25,063 nucleotides of DNA, taken from assembly GCA_013151655.1 (NCBI GenBank), contig JAADHX010000158.1, positions 1-25,063 of the forward strand, given 5' to 3'. Numbering within the stretch: the stretch's first letter is position 1; each line of letters opens with the position of its first letter. This stretch comes from Actinomycetota bacterium (GTDB taxonomy: Bacteria > Actinomycetota > Acidimicrobiia > Acidimicrobiales > Poriferisodalaceae). Of the stretch, positions 8,060 to 16,118 are shown piece after piece. Both the position numbers and the translations under genes were made by a program. The notes under the pieces were generated by a model, which was not told the origin of the DNA, made no database searches, and saw only the letters and a list, made by a program, of their open reading frames with translations.

Positions 8060-8310
8060 AAGCCCATCTCGGCGCGGGCGTTGTAGATCTTCTTGCAGTC
8101 GGGGCACACCGGATACTTCTCAGGTGATCGTGACGGCACCCACTTCTTGCCACACAACGCCGTACATGGAACGCCCGTGACCATGGCTTTGGTCATCTCT
8201 GCCTTCGGAACATAGTGGGCGAAGCGGTCGTGATCGCCTGGTTCGTCTAGCTGATGTTCGGTGGTTTCCTCGATGATGGTGGAGGTACCGGGAGCTAGCT
8301 CGGTGGGCAT
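8056..8310 (-). CDS. DUF3039 zinc-ribbon-like protein
   Basis: This 84-residue protein matches the small actinobacterial DUF3039 family. A variable acidic N-terminus is followed by a conserved zinc-ribbon-like part with Cys49 and Cys53 (PCTALCGKKWVPSR) and Cys69 and Cys72 (YPVCPDCKKIY). Four cysteines in two knuckles suggest a bound metal, although the function is unknown. The C-terminal ARAEMGF ends the family domain. The stop overlaps the end of the convergent desaturase gene by 4 bp. ATG 8310 has TAAGCT exactly 6 nt upstream on the minus strand and no clear Shine-Dalgarno, so this may be a leaderless transcript. The 87-bp gap to the divergent GH77 gene would then hold both promoters. Confidence 0.88.
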   Translation of the reverse strand: MPTELAPGTSTIIEETTEHQLDEPGDHDRFAHYVPKAEMTKAMVTGVPCTALCGKKWVPSRSPEKYPVCPDCKKIYNARAEMGF

Positions 8311-8316
8311 CCAACC

Positions 8317-8322
8317 AGCTTA
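8317..8322 (-). promoter_or_regulatory. Possible -10 element for DUF3039 gene
   Basis: TAAGCT on the minus strand ends 6 nt before ATG 8310. It fits TANNNT, and there is no ribosome binding site between it and the ATG. Confidence 0.35.
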
Positions 8323-8383
8323 TGCGAGGAACCCACAACACCTACCACTCGGGCGCGAAGAGGTCCGGGTGCTTGGAGTGGCG

Positions 8384-8389
8384 TACCTT
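8384..8389 (+). promoter_or_regulatory. Possible -10 element for the GH77-like gene
   Basis: TACCTT ends 8 nt before GTG 8398 and is identical to the hexamer upstream of 1465. No Shine-Dalgarno is seen between. Confidence 0.3.
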
Positions 8390-8397
8390 CGACAGCA

Positions 8398-10122
8398 GTG
8401 GAACAAGCATCTCGCGCTGTAGACCCAGCCTCGCCTCTCGGCCAACTAGCCACCGAAGCTGGTCTCAATCTTGCTTCGGGGGCGCCGAGCCGCGAAGTGC
8501 TGACGGCCGTTCTTGAGGACCTGATCGGTGTCGCTATTTCGACCGAACGCGACATCGGCGACGTGCTCGACTTCGTCAAACGGCCGGTAGCCGTCGATGA
8601 TGTACTTGTGGCCTGGAACGGTCGAATAGGCCCTATCGAGATCACCGGCCGCATCGACGGAGCCGTGTTGGTCGGCGAAGATGGCTCGTCGTTGGCTGCC
8701 ACGACCGATGGCGCCACGATTTCGTTCGATGAACCATTGCCGTTTGGCATGCACACGTTGTCGGTGGGCGTCGCCGGCCGCGAGTCTCTGTCAACAGTCA
8801 TCAGCGCACCCAGATCACTGCCAGAACCGACACCTCGCCTGTGGGGTGCGTTCGCCTCGACCTTTGCGTTGCGCGGCATCGCCGATGTCGGAGTCGGCGA
8901 CTTTTCAGCGCTCGGACAACTCGCGACGTCGATTCATAAACTGGGGGGCGAGTTCGTGGCAACGCCGCCACTACTCCCTGTCTATCTCGACAAACCGATC
9001 GACATCAGCCCGTTCACGCCCATTACCCGCACCGCCTGGAACGAACTACACGTCGACCTCTCGCTTGTTCCCGGAGCCGAGGCGCTCGGCGACGTTGTGA
9101 TCGATCCGCCGGCGTCGACACCACGTTTGGTCGACTACCCCGAGGTGGCGAGTCGCCAACGACAGTCGCTCACCACCTACTCGAAGTTAGTTCGTGATCA
9201 CCCGGCACTGCGGGGCGAACTCGATCGTTTCCTTGTTTCGAATCCAGACGTCGCTCGCTACGCCCGATTCCGTTCGCTTGGCGAGACGCTGTCGCGCGAC
9301 TGGCGTCGGTGGCCGGCGCCGTGGCGGCACGGCGACTTGTCGAATGCACCGGTCGATGCCGATATCGAGCTGATGCATCAGGTCGGGCAATGGTTGGCGT
9401 TCAACCAAATCGAACGGCTCATCGACGAAGTGCGCGACCGCGGCCAGCGGCTCCAGCTCGAACTGCCCGTCGGTTCTCATCCAAACGGTTTCGATGTATG
9501 GGCCGACCAACGCCTGCACATGTCCCACACTCGCGTTCATGAGCCAACCGACAACACCGCGCCGGGAATCGACTGGGGCCACCTGGCGGTCCGACCAGAT
9601 CGCGATAGACGCCGCGGTCATCGATCGTTTGCTGCTGCGGTGCGCCACCACGCTCAGGGCGGGTTCTTGCGGATCGATCAGATCTCGGCCCTGTGGCGAA
9701 GCTGGGTGGTTCCCGACGGTGCCGAGACGTCTGAGGGGCTTTACCTCGAGCAGCCCGCAGAAGAACTCCTCGCCATCGTTTGTCTCGAGTGCCATCGCTC
9801 GAACGCAATTGTTACCGCAGGCAACCTCAGTTCGGCTCCGGCCCATATTCGTGCCGCAATGCTCGACCTAGGGGCGATGCAGCCGTTGCTGGATGGCCGG
9901 CGGAGCAACGAACGAGCGCCAATCGACGACGCGGTGCACACGTCGGGCGATGCGGCGCTGGTGCATCTCGACGACCTCCTGGCACGGTTCGGTCCGGCGC
10001 CGTCACAGGAGTGCGACACGACCCAGTGGCGGGTTCGACACCCTAAAGGCGTACTCGACGACGAGCGGCTCCGCGAGTGGTTCACCTCATTCGTCGAGTG
10101 CTGGACCCAACCAGCTGACTAG
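8398..10122 (+). CDS. GH77 4-alpha-glucanotransferase (MalQ) homologue with altered active site
   Basis: The 574-residue protein is collinear with GH77 enzymes. An N-terminal beta-rich part (about 65-140) precedes the barrel, which includes WGAFASTFALRG...GVGDFSALGQLA, SPFTPITRTAWNELHVDL, LPVGSHPNGFDVW and GGFLRIDQISALWRSWVVP. True MalQ transfers alpha-1,4-glucan segments using a nucleophile Asp (LRID), an acid/base Glu (GEDLG) and a third Asp. Here Asp427 is kept in LRIDQ, although the usual following His is Gln. The GEDLG motif reads AGNLS, so Gly475 replaces the acid/base Glu and Asn476 the next Asp. The usual D-L-P-V-G is E-L-P-V-G. A HTSGD segment (Asp518) may hold the third carboxylate. 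The frame is intact, so this is not a decaying pseudogene; transferase activity is doubtful and a glycan-binding or regulatory role is possible. Start GTG 8398 is likely leaderless. Confidence 0.85.
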   Translation: MEQASRAVDPASPLGQLATEAGLNLASGAPSREVLTAVLEDLIGVAISTERDIGDVLDFVKRPVAVDDVLVAWNGRIGPIEITGRIDGAVLVGEDGSSLAATTDGATISFDEPLPFGMHTLSVGVAGRESLSTVISAPRSLPEPTPRLWGAFASTFALRGIADVGVGDFSALGQLATSIHKLGGEFVATPPLLPVYLDKPIDISPFTPITRTAWNELHVDLSLVPGAEALGDVVIDPPASTPRLVDYPEVASRQRQSLTTYSKLVRDHPALRGELDRFLVSNPDVARYARFRSLGETLSRDWRRWPAPWRHGDLSNAPVDADIELMHQVGQWLAFNQIERLIDEVRDRGQRLQLELPVGSHPNGFDVWADQRLHMSHTRVHEPTDNTAPGIDWGHLAVRPDRDRRRGHRSFAAAVRHHAQGGFLRIDQISALWRSWVVPDGAETSEGLYLEQPAEELLAIVCLECHRSNAIVTAGNLSSAPAHIRAAMLDLGAMQPLLDGRRSNERAPIDDAVHTSGDAALVHLDDLLARFGPAPSQECDTTQWRVRHPKGVLDDERLREWFTSFVECWTQPAD

Positions 10123-10138
10123 ATGAAGTGGCAGCGGA

Positions 10139-10792
10139 TTAGTTGAGCGAGGCCCTTGTGTTTTCGCATGCGAACTCCAGAGCCACGGCTAACGAGTCAA
10201 TCTCGGCGTCGTCGCCTCGTACTTCGCACCACAAATAGCGAGCTTCGCCGTGGACCCAGCGAACAACGGCAACGCTTCTTTGCGAGGATCCAAAGCTCGC
10301 GTCGACCAGCCGACCACCGAGGAACGGTTCGTCGCGCTCAATCGACACCGATTCGGCAACGTGTTCGTCAAACACGACGCCCGTAGTCGTTTCCCACTGA
10401 GATTCGCTTAGCCGCTCACAGGCGGCGTCGACGCAACGATCGGCGATGATCCAAGCGGTTCCTGGCGCCCAATCCGCAGGGTTGGGAGGTGAGAAGCCCT
10501 CGACCGCTTCGTCGTAAACCCAACCATCGGGTGCGAACGTGGCTACCTCGCCAATCTGGACACTGCCAATGGTGACGTCGGCCGGCACGATCTCGGCCGA
10601 ATCCGCAGGGGCACTTAGTACCGACGGCACCGGGTTCGTCGGATCCGCGTTCGTTTGCGGCGGCCCATCGCTGCCAGAACACGCCGTAAGCACGGCAACG
10701 ATCGCTGTCGTCGCGCCTGCGACTTTCAGCAGGCGTCTTAACTTCAAGGGGCGACGTCGCAACAAGGTCAACAAGGTCGCACAGTCTGCCAC
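10139..10792 (-). CDS. Putative lipoprotein of unknown function
   Basis: The 217-residue product begins with a basic stretch (RRRPLKLRRLLK), a hydrophobic core (VAGATTAIVAVL) and a lipobox L-T-A-C with the acylated Cys at residue 38. A low-complexity linker rich in Gly, Pro and Asn (about 39-60) leads into a mature domain with four further cysteines (CVDAAC, WCEV, FACEN), enough for two disulfides. I do not recognise the domain. It is predicted to be anchored on the outer face of the cytoplasmic membrane. GTG 10792 has no strong Shine-Dalgarno and gives a rather long signal peptide; a TTG at 10747 would give a more usual 22-residue signal. The start codes through a tandem 9-bp repeat (ACCTTGTTG twice). 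The gene is convergent with the GH77-like gene, 16 bp apart. Confidence 0.72.
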   Translation of the reverse strand: MADCATLLTLLRRRPLKLRRLLKVAGATTAIVAVLTACSGSDGPPQTNADPTNPVPSVLSAPADSAEIVPADVTIGSVQIGEVATFAPDGWVYDEAVEGFSPPNPADWAPGTAWIIADRCVDAACERLSESQWETTTGVVFDEHVAESVSIERDEPFLGGRLVDASFGSSQRSVAVVRWVHGEARYLWCEVRGDDAEIDSLAVALEFACENTRASLN

Positions 10793-10971
10793 TCAATATC
10801 TTTCGGGTGCGATTACGCACTGCCACGGTGCGCGAACCGCACCCAAAACTATCGGGGCGATATCCGCCTAGTTTCTGGCGGCTACTCAGACGTCGATGAC
10901 GATTTGCCGAATCGACACTTCGCACCGAAACGATTTCGTCGCCGACACGATCCAACCCGAATGGGGGACGA

Positions 10972-10990
10972 GCTAACGCCGAGCGTTAGC
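10972..10990. promoter_or_regulatory. Perfect 8-bp inverted repeat, possible operator
   Basis: GCTAACGC, a 3-nt spacer and GCGTTAGC form a 19-bp dyad centred 48 bp upstream of the coxL-like start. The size and the AACG/CGTT half-sites resemble TetR-family operators. No TetR gene is present in the window, so the regulator is unknown. It could also fold as a small hairpin in the leader. Confidence 0.4.
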
Positions 10991-11028
10991 CTCGGGTCTC
11001 GTTGTCACACACTCAGGGGGAATAACAC

Positions 11029-13275
11029 GTGAGCATTCTTGGAAACCGCGTCGTCCGGACCGAGGACCCAGATCTCTTGACCGGTGCCGGACAGTACGTC
11101 GACGACATCAACCTCGCCAATGCCGCCCACGTCACGTTTGTGGTGTCGACGATGGCCCATGCCCACCTCGCCGATATCGACACGAGCGAGACCAAATCGA
11201 TGCCTGGGGTGCTCGGTGTCTGGACCGCGGTCGATTTGCCGTTCAGCACCTACCCGGCGCCCATGTTCATGTTAAGCCAGGAGATGCCGCGGACCTACCT
11301 GGCCACCGACAAGGTTCGTTACGTCGGCGAACCCATCGTGGCCATCGTGACCGACGAGTATTACCAAGGCCAAGACGCGGCCGAAACTGTCATTGTCGAC
11401 TACGACCCCCTCGATGTCGTCGTTAGGCCTGAGGATGCTGAGACCTCAGACGTGACGATTCACGAGGCTGTCACCGACAACGTCGTCGGAAGGCTCGGCA
11501 CCGGAACAACGGCAGACTTCGACGGATGCGACGTAGTGGTCGAGCAACGACTTGTTAACCAACGTTTGGCACCGGCACCGATTGAGGGACGCATTTCGGC
11601 GGCGACATGGGAAGACGGACGGCTGGTGCAGTACTCGAGTTGCCAAGGGGCCCATCCAACCCGCGACCACCTCGCCACCGCGTACGGCCTCGAAAACGAC
11701 CAAGTGCGGGTCGTGGTCCGCAACGTCGGTGGCAGTTTCGGAGCCAAAGCTGGCCAGACGGGCGAGGAGACGATCCTCGGGCACTTGTCGCGTGAGGTGG
11801 GTCGTCCAGTGCGCTGGAACATGGCCCGCAGCCACGACATGGTTGGTCTGGCCCATGGCCGAGGCCAGATTCAAACGATCAAGATTGGTGGATCGAACGA
11901 CGGCAGGATCACCGCATATCAGCTGCACGTCATCCAGGACGGGGGCGCCTATCCGGGCATGGGTGCAGTACTGCCATTCATGACCCAGACCATGGCTCCT
12001 GGGGTGTACGACCTACCGAACATCGGTGTGTCGTCGGTATCGGTCGCCACCAACACAACCCCAACCACCGCCTATCGAGGGGCGGGCAGACCAGAAGCAG
12101 CGGCAGCGATTGAGCGAGCCGTCGACATGTTCGCCGCTGAGATCGGCATGGATCCCGCTGAGGTCCGGCGCAAGAACTTCTTGGCTAAGTTCGACGAACC
12201 CGTGACCACTTCGGTCGGAACGATCTACGATGTCGGCGACTACGAACGGGCCCTCGACCTCGCCCTCGAACAGGCGAACTACGCCGAGCTCCGAACCGAA
12301 CAGGCCCGTCGACGAGAAGCCGGCGACACAGTTCAGCTTGGCATTGGCTTGGGCGCATACGTTGAAATAACAGCCTTTGGTGGCGGCGGCGAGTTCGGAA
12401 CCGTCGAGCTTCAGCCAGACGGAACGGTGCTGGCAAAGACGGGATCATCTCCGTTTGGCCAAGGCCATTACACCAGCTGGGCCATGCTTATCTCGGACCA
12501 GACCGGTCTGGCGATGGACGACATCGAGATCTTCCACGGCGATACGGATGTGGTCGCCGAAGGTGGCACTACAGGTGGTTCGCGCTCGCTTCAGATCGCC
12601 GGTTCTTCGATGCAAAATGCGTCGGTCAAGCTGGTCGAGTTGGCCAAGGACAAAGCCGCCGATCTGCTCGAAGCATCAGTCGACGACATTGTTCTCGACA
12701 CCACTGAGGGTGCTTTCCATGTGGCAGGCACTCCAGCGAAATCGGTCGATTGGGCTGCCATCGCTGGAGCATCGGACGATGTCTTGATGGGCGTTTCGGA
12801 CTTCTCAGCCGATGGTCCAACCTTCCCATTTGGGGCCCACGTCTGCGTGGCCGAGGTCGACACAGACACGGGCATGGTCACCATCGATCGGATGATCGCG
12901 GTCGACGACGCCGGCGTGATACTCAATCCACTGCTGGTGGCCGGTCAGGTTCATGGCGGGCTGGCCCAAGGGGTAGCCCAAGCGTTGCTAGAAGAGTTCA
13001 TTTACGACGAGGACGGCAACCCTCTAACGTCCAATCTTGGCGACTACACCATCCCATCCACCATGGAATTACCCATGTTCGAAAGGGTGCCGATGGAAAC
13101 CCCGACGTTCATGAACCCGCTCGGAGCCAAGGGCATCGGCGAATCAGGCACCATCGGCGCAACACCGGCGGTGCAAAACGCCGTTGTCGACGCCGTGAGT
13201 CATCTCGGCGTGCGCCATATCGACATGCCTTGTACTCCCGAGCGAGTCTGGACCGCAATCCAAGAGGCTCGATAA
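11029..13275 (+). CDS. Form II CoxL-like xanthine dehydrogenase family molybdopterin-binding subunit
   Basis: The 748-residue protein has the xanthine-oxidase-family large-subunit layout: an N-terminal a/b hammerhead domain (about 1-125), then the molybdopterin cytosine dinucleotide binding region. Visible signatures are GGSFGAKAGQTGEE, AYRGAGRPE (348-356), GGSRSLQIAG and the C-terminal GAKGIGESGTIGATPAVQNA, in which Glu705 is the expected active-site base. CO dehydrogenase of form I carries AYRCSFR with a catalytic Cys; this protein has AYRGAGR, so it belongs to form II, whose substrates are largely unknown and need not include CO. The partner FeS (CoxS) and FAD (CoxM) subunits are not encoded nearby. 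GTG 11029 follows AGGGGGAA. The coding length is complete, and it converges on the beta-lactamase-like gene with 4 bp between stops. Confidence 0.92.
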   Translation: MSILGNRVVRTEDPDLLTGAGQYVDDINLANAAHVTFVVSTMAHAHLADIDTSETKSMPGVLGVWTAVDLPFSTYPAPMFMLSQEMPRTYLATDKVRYVGEPIVAIVTDEYYQGQDAAETVIVDYDPLDVVVRPEDAETSDVTIHEAVTDNVVGRLGTGTTADFDGCDVVVEQRLVNQRLAPAPIEGRISAATWEDGRLVQYSSCQGAHPTRDHLATAYGLENDQVRVVVRNVGGSFGAKAGQTGEETILGHLSREVGRPVRWNMARSHDMVGLAHGRGQIQTIKIGGSNDGRITAYQLHVIQDGGAYPGMGAVLPFMTQTMAPGVYDLPNIGVSSVSVATNTTPTTAYRGAGRPEAAAAIERAVDMFAAEIGMDPAEVRRKNFLAKFDEPVTTSVGTIYDVGDYERALDLALEQANYAELRTEQARRREAGDTVQLGIGLGAYVEITAFGGGGEFGTVELQPDGTVLAKTGSSPFGQGHYTSWAMLISDQTGLAMDDIEIFHGDTDVVAEGGTTGGSRSLQIAGSSMQNASVKLVELAKDKAADLLEASVDDIVLDTTEGAFHVAGTPAKSVDWAAIAGASDDVLMGVSDFSADGPTFPFGAHVCVAEVDTDTGMVTIDRMIAVDDAGVILNPLLVAGQVHGGLAQGVAQALLEEFIYDEDGNPLTSNLGDYTIPSTMELPMFERVPMETPTFMNPLGAKGIGESGTIGATPAVQNAVVDAVSHLGVRHIDMPCTPERVWTAIQEAR

Positions 13276-13279
13276 CCAG

Positions 13280-14485
13280 CTAGCCACCCGCAATTTCGTA
13301 GGCCATCGATCTGAAGTCATGGCTGAACGGATGCCAAAAGCCCGGATACCGCTGCGTCATACACAGCCCGGTGAGGTTGGCGGCTGGCGACATCCATGAG
13401 TGCGTTCCGGCGATGCCGCCCCAGTGGTACTCACCGACGGCAGCGACCGGTTCGTTGTCTACGGCCGTCTCCTTCAACGCGAACCCCAGACCAAACACAG
13501 TCCCGGGCATGTCCCACATCGGGAAGTTCACGCCGACCCGGGCGGGCAACTGGTTGGTCCTCATAATGTCGAGGGTCGCGGTGGTCAGTAGCTGCGTCCC
13601 ATCCCAAGCTCCGCCAGACACCAGCATCCTCACGAACGACAGATAGTCGCTGACAGTAGACACCAGCCCGGCGCCGCCAGAGAGCATCGGTCGAAGCTTC
13701 GTGTACACACCATCGTGAGCGTCATCGACCTTCGTCAGGCCGCCCCTCATTGGTTCGAGAAGGTGCTCTGGCGCATACATGGTCGTGAACCGGTCGCACT
13801 TCTCGGGCGGCACCCAGAACCCGGTGTCAGCCATCCCGAGTGGCTCGAAGATGTTGTGGTTCAGGAACTCGTCAAAACTCTGGCCAGACCACACCTCGAC
13901 CAACCTGGCAAGCACGTCAGTCGCGAAGCTATACCGCCAAGAACTTCCAGGATGGTAGGCCAGCGGCAGCCTCGCAAGCACTGCGCTGAGTTCCTCAAGC
14001 GTGATTTTCGAACTCTGGGTGTTCTCGGCCACGTAGGCCCGATCGATCACCGACTCTGGTTCGATAAAGCCGTACGACAATCCTGCGCTATGACTCATGA
14101 CTTGGCGGATTGAAATCTGGCTGCCGGCCGCCACCGTGTCTAAGGGCGATGTGGCTGCCTCGGTCAGAACCCTCATGTCGGCGAAGTCGGGGAGGTAGGT
14201 TGCCAAGGCATCATCGAGGCCAAACGCGCCCCGCTCGTACAGCATCATGGCCGCGACCGACGTCACGAGTTTGGTGTTCGAATAGATCCGAAATATGGCG
14301 TCTTCGGTAAGCGGCATCTTGGCCTCAACATCCATGTATCCGAATGTGGCGAAATCGAGCACGTCAGTGCCCCGCATAACCAAGGTGTTACAACACGGCA
14401 GTATTTCCTGATCGACGTACCACTGCATGCGCTTGTGGATCGGGCCGAAGTCGAGGTCGTTGTCGACGACGTCAATGGGATTCAT
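13280..14485 (-). CDS. Beta-lactamase-fold serine hydrolase (esterase/PBP-like)
   Basis: The 401-residue protein has the class C beta-lactamase/EstB family motifs (PF00144). The S-x-x-K motif is Ser69-N-T-Lys72 in RIYSNTKLVTS, and the second motif is Tyr185-S-F in WRYSFATD. GGIAGTHSW near the C-terminus stands where the third motif (KTG or HxG) falls. Ser69 would be the acylated nucleophile. Members are esterases, lactonases or transesterases; antibiotic hydrolysis cannot be inferred. The open frame extends to 14629 and would overlap the start of the divergent SDR gene. ATG 14485 is preferred because GGAG lies about 10 nt upstream and the family domain begins here. There is no signal peptide from this start, so it is probably cytosolic. 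Confidence 0.9.
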   Translation of the reverse strand: MNPIDVVDNDLDFGPIHKRMQWYVDQEILPCCNTLVMRGTDVLDFATFGYMDVEAKMPLTEDAIFRIYSNTKLVTSVAAMMLYERGAFGLDDALATYLPDFADMRVLTEAATSPLDTVAAGSQISIRQVMSHSAGLSYGFIEPESVIDRAYVAENTQSSKITLEELSAVLARLPLAYHPGSSWRYSFATDVLARLVEVWSGQSFDEFLNHNIFEPLGMADTGFWVPPEKCDRFTTMYAPEHLLEPMRGGLTKVDDAHDGVYTKLRPMLSGGAGLVSTVSDYLSFVRMLVSGGAWDGTQLLTTATLDIMRTNQLPARVGVNFPMWDMPGTVFGLGFALKETAVDNEPVAAVGEYHWGGIAGTHSWMSPAANLTGLCMTQRYPGFWHPFSHDFRSMAYEIAGG

Positions 14486-14613
14486 CACGGAGCTGCTCCA
14501 AACGAGGTTTGCGGCCAAGGTAACGACAACCGCGAGGCGCGACTCAATTGGCGACCGCATCCATGTCGACGTATCGTCGCTCGCTGACAACAGGCGAATC
14601 ACGAGGGTGACCA

Positions 14614-15378
14614 ATGGACAGGTTCTCAATCAAAGGCAAGACCGCGCTGGTAACCGGCGGAAGCCGCGGCATCGGGCTAATGATCGCCACCGGATTCATC
14701 GAGGCAGGAGCGAAGGTCTACATCTCGGCGCGCAAGGCTGATGTTTGCCAAGTAGTTGCTGCCAAACTCTCGAAGATCGGCGAGTGCGTCGCCATTCCCG
14801 CCGACCTATCGACCGAAGCCGAGTGCATCCGGTTGGCAGGCGAAATCACCGACCGCGAAAACCACCTCGACATCCTCGTAAACAACGCTGGAGCCAACTG
14901 GGGCGCTCCCCTGGCTGAGTTCCCCGACGCAGCATGGGACCGGGTGCTGAACCTCAACGTCAAGGGTGTCTTCAACCTCACTAAGCACCTGATTCCGATG
15001 CTCAAGGCCGGCGCGACCGACGATGATCCTTCGCGGGTCATCAACATTGGCTCCATCGATGGAATCCAGCACCCGGCTCTTGAGACCTTCTCCTATTCTG
15101 CTTCGAAGGCCGCTGTCCATCACATGAGCGCGGTTCTGGCTAAACACCTAGCCCCCGAAATCACGGTCAATGCCATCGCTCCCGGGCCCTTTGAGAGTCA
15201 GATGATGGCGGCGACGCTCGACGCGTTCGGCGACGCCATCGCCGAGTCGGCCCCGCTAAAACGGATTGGCCGACCTTCCGATATGGCCGGAACCGCCATC
15301 TTCTTGGCTTCGCCAGCAGCCAGTTACATCACCGGCGTGGTCTTGCCGGTCGACGGAGGAATCGCCACTACCGCTTAG
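14614..15378 (+). CDS. SDR family oxidoreductase (classical short-chain dehydrogenase)
   Basis: The 254-residue protein is a classical SDR. The NAD(P)-binding motif is TGGSRGIG (14-21), NNAG is at 90-93, and the catalytic residues are Ser147, Tyr161 and Lys165 in YSASK. The C-terminal part ends in SYITGVVLPVDGG, as in FabG-like enzymes. Arg18 after the glycine-rich turn and Ser/Arg around position 40 favour NADP(H), but this is only a guess. The substrate cannot be named; the protein could reduce a keto-lipid or oxidise a secondary alcohol. ATG 14614 follows GAGGGTG. It is divergent from the serine hydrolase, with a 128-bp gap that should hold both promoters, and convergent with the next gene, 8 bp apart. 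Confidence 0.93.
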   Translation: MDRFSIKGKTALVTGGSRGIGLMIATGFIEAGAKVYISARKADVCQVVAAKLSKIGECVAIPADLSTEAECIRLAGEITDRENHLDILVNNAGANWGAPLAEFPDAAWDRVLNLNVKGVFNLTKHLIPMLKAGATDDDPSRVINIGSIDGIQHPALETFSYSASKAAVHHMSAVLAKHLAPEITVNAIAPGPFESQMMAATLDAFGDAIAESAPLKRIGRPSDMAGTAIFLASPAASYITGVVLPVDGGIATTA

Positions 15379-15386
15379 CTTCGTTC

Positions 15387-16118
15387 TTAGACAACGAACA
15401 CGATGAACACTGCAACGAGCGCGCCAAACAAAGCCAAAAGCCCTGCGGCGGCGATCCACCACGGTGTTCGCCCTGTGGTTACCGGCGACGGATCAGCGAT
15501 GACATCGTCGATGGCGGGGCGACCTTGCAAGTCGCTCACTCCATAGCTCAATGACGAACCGTTGCCACTTGACGGTACGGAAGGTTCGCCTACGTCGATA
15601 GTTAGGTTGCCATCGGCAAACTCGAATCCGGCGTCGGCCACCACAGCATCGGAGTCTGGTCGTTGGCCGAGAGTGCGATCCGCCTGGTCTTCGTACGACT
15701 CGCCATCGTCGGCGAATGGGTCCTCGAAGACTCGTTCGATCATCTCATCGACCGCAGCCTCGTCGTTGTAGTGAACAATCAACTGACCCGACCGGTCGAG
15801 TGCCCAACGAACACTCATCGTGTCAAGGACATCTAGCAGTCGTCCAACCTCTTCGACATCGTCGAATTCGGTCAGATCGTAGACTGGACCCCCGGTGGCA
15901 GCTAGCTCGGCAACAGCAAGAGCGTCGACCTCGATGCCGAGCTCCATCAGCAGCGGAGCGATCGGAGGTTGACGCGTCGCGACCTCGAGTGCCTCGGCTT
16001 CTTCGTCTAAAGCTTGCTCGGTATCTGCGACCTCATCGCCCGGTGACTCGTCGCGGCTCGATTCGCTCGACACAGAGTCTGGCTCGTTTTCTCGGTCGCC
16101 GTCGCCGTCGCCGCTCAT
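15387..16118 (-). CDS. Tail-anchored protein, second member of an overlapping related pair
   Basis: This 243-residue protein has a very acidic, probably disordered N-terminus (1-45). A folded block follows at about 69-130, beginning VAELAATGGPVYDL and ending GQLIVHYND...IERVF. After a second acidic linker (135-215) one transmembrane helix ends the protein (about 218-241, TPWWIAAAGLLALFGALV), so it should be a C-tail-anchored protein with its bulk in the cytoplasm. I do not recognise the family. The block at 69-130 closely resembles residues 16-76 of the upstream gene product. The frame is open up to 16232, but ATG 16118 is chosen because it overlaps the upstream stop as ATGA, the classic arrangement for translational coupling. 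The pair therefore looks like one operon of duplicated and diverged genes. Confidence 0.75.
   Translation of the reverse strand: MSGDGDGDRENEPDSVSSESSRDESPGDEVADTEQALDEEAEALEVATRQPPIAPLLMELGIEVDALAVAELAATGGPVYDLTEFDDVEEVGRLLDVLDTMSVRWALDRSGQLIVHYNDEAAVDEMIERVFEDPFADDGESYEDQADRTLGQRPDSDAVVADAGFEFADGNLTIDVGEPSVPSSGNGSSLSYGVSDLQGRPAIDDVIADPSPVTTGRTPWWIAAAGLLALFGALVAVFIVFVV

Noticed and set aside
9187..9846. A 219-codon open frame on the minus strand
   Set aside because: It is antisense within the GH77-like gene, which aligns with its family across this stretch.
11029..13275. Aerobic CO dehydrogenase (form I CoxL)
   Set aside because: The active-site loop reads AYRGAGR, not AYRCSFR, and the small and medium subunit genes are absent, so CO oxidation is not supported.
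13280..14485. Antibiotic-resistance beta-lactamase
   Set aside because: The S-x-x-K and Tyr motifs show only the fold; there is no signal peptide and the third motif is not KTG, so an esterase-like role is more likely.
14486..14629. N-terminal extension of the beta-lactamase-fold gene
   Set aside because: It overlaps the divergent SDR start, and a better ATG with GGAG lies at 14485.
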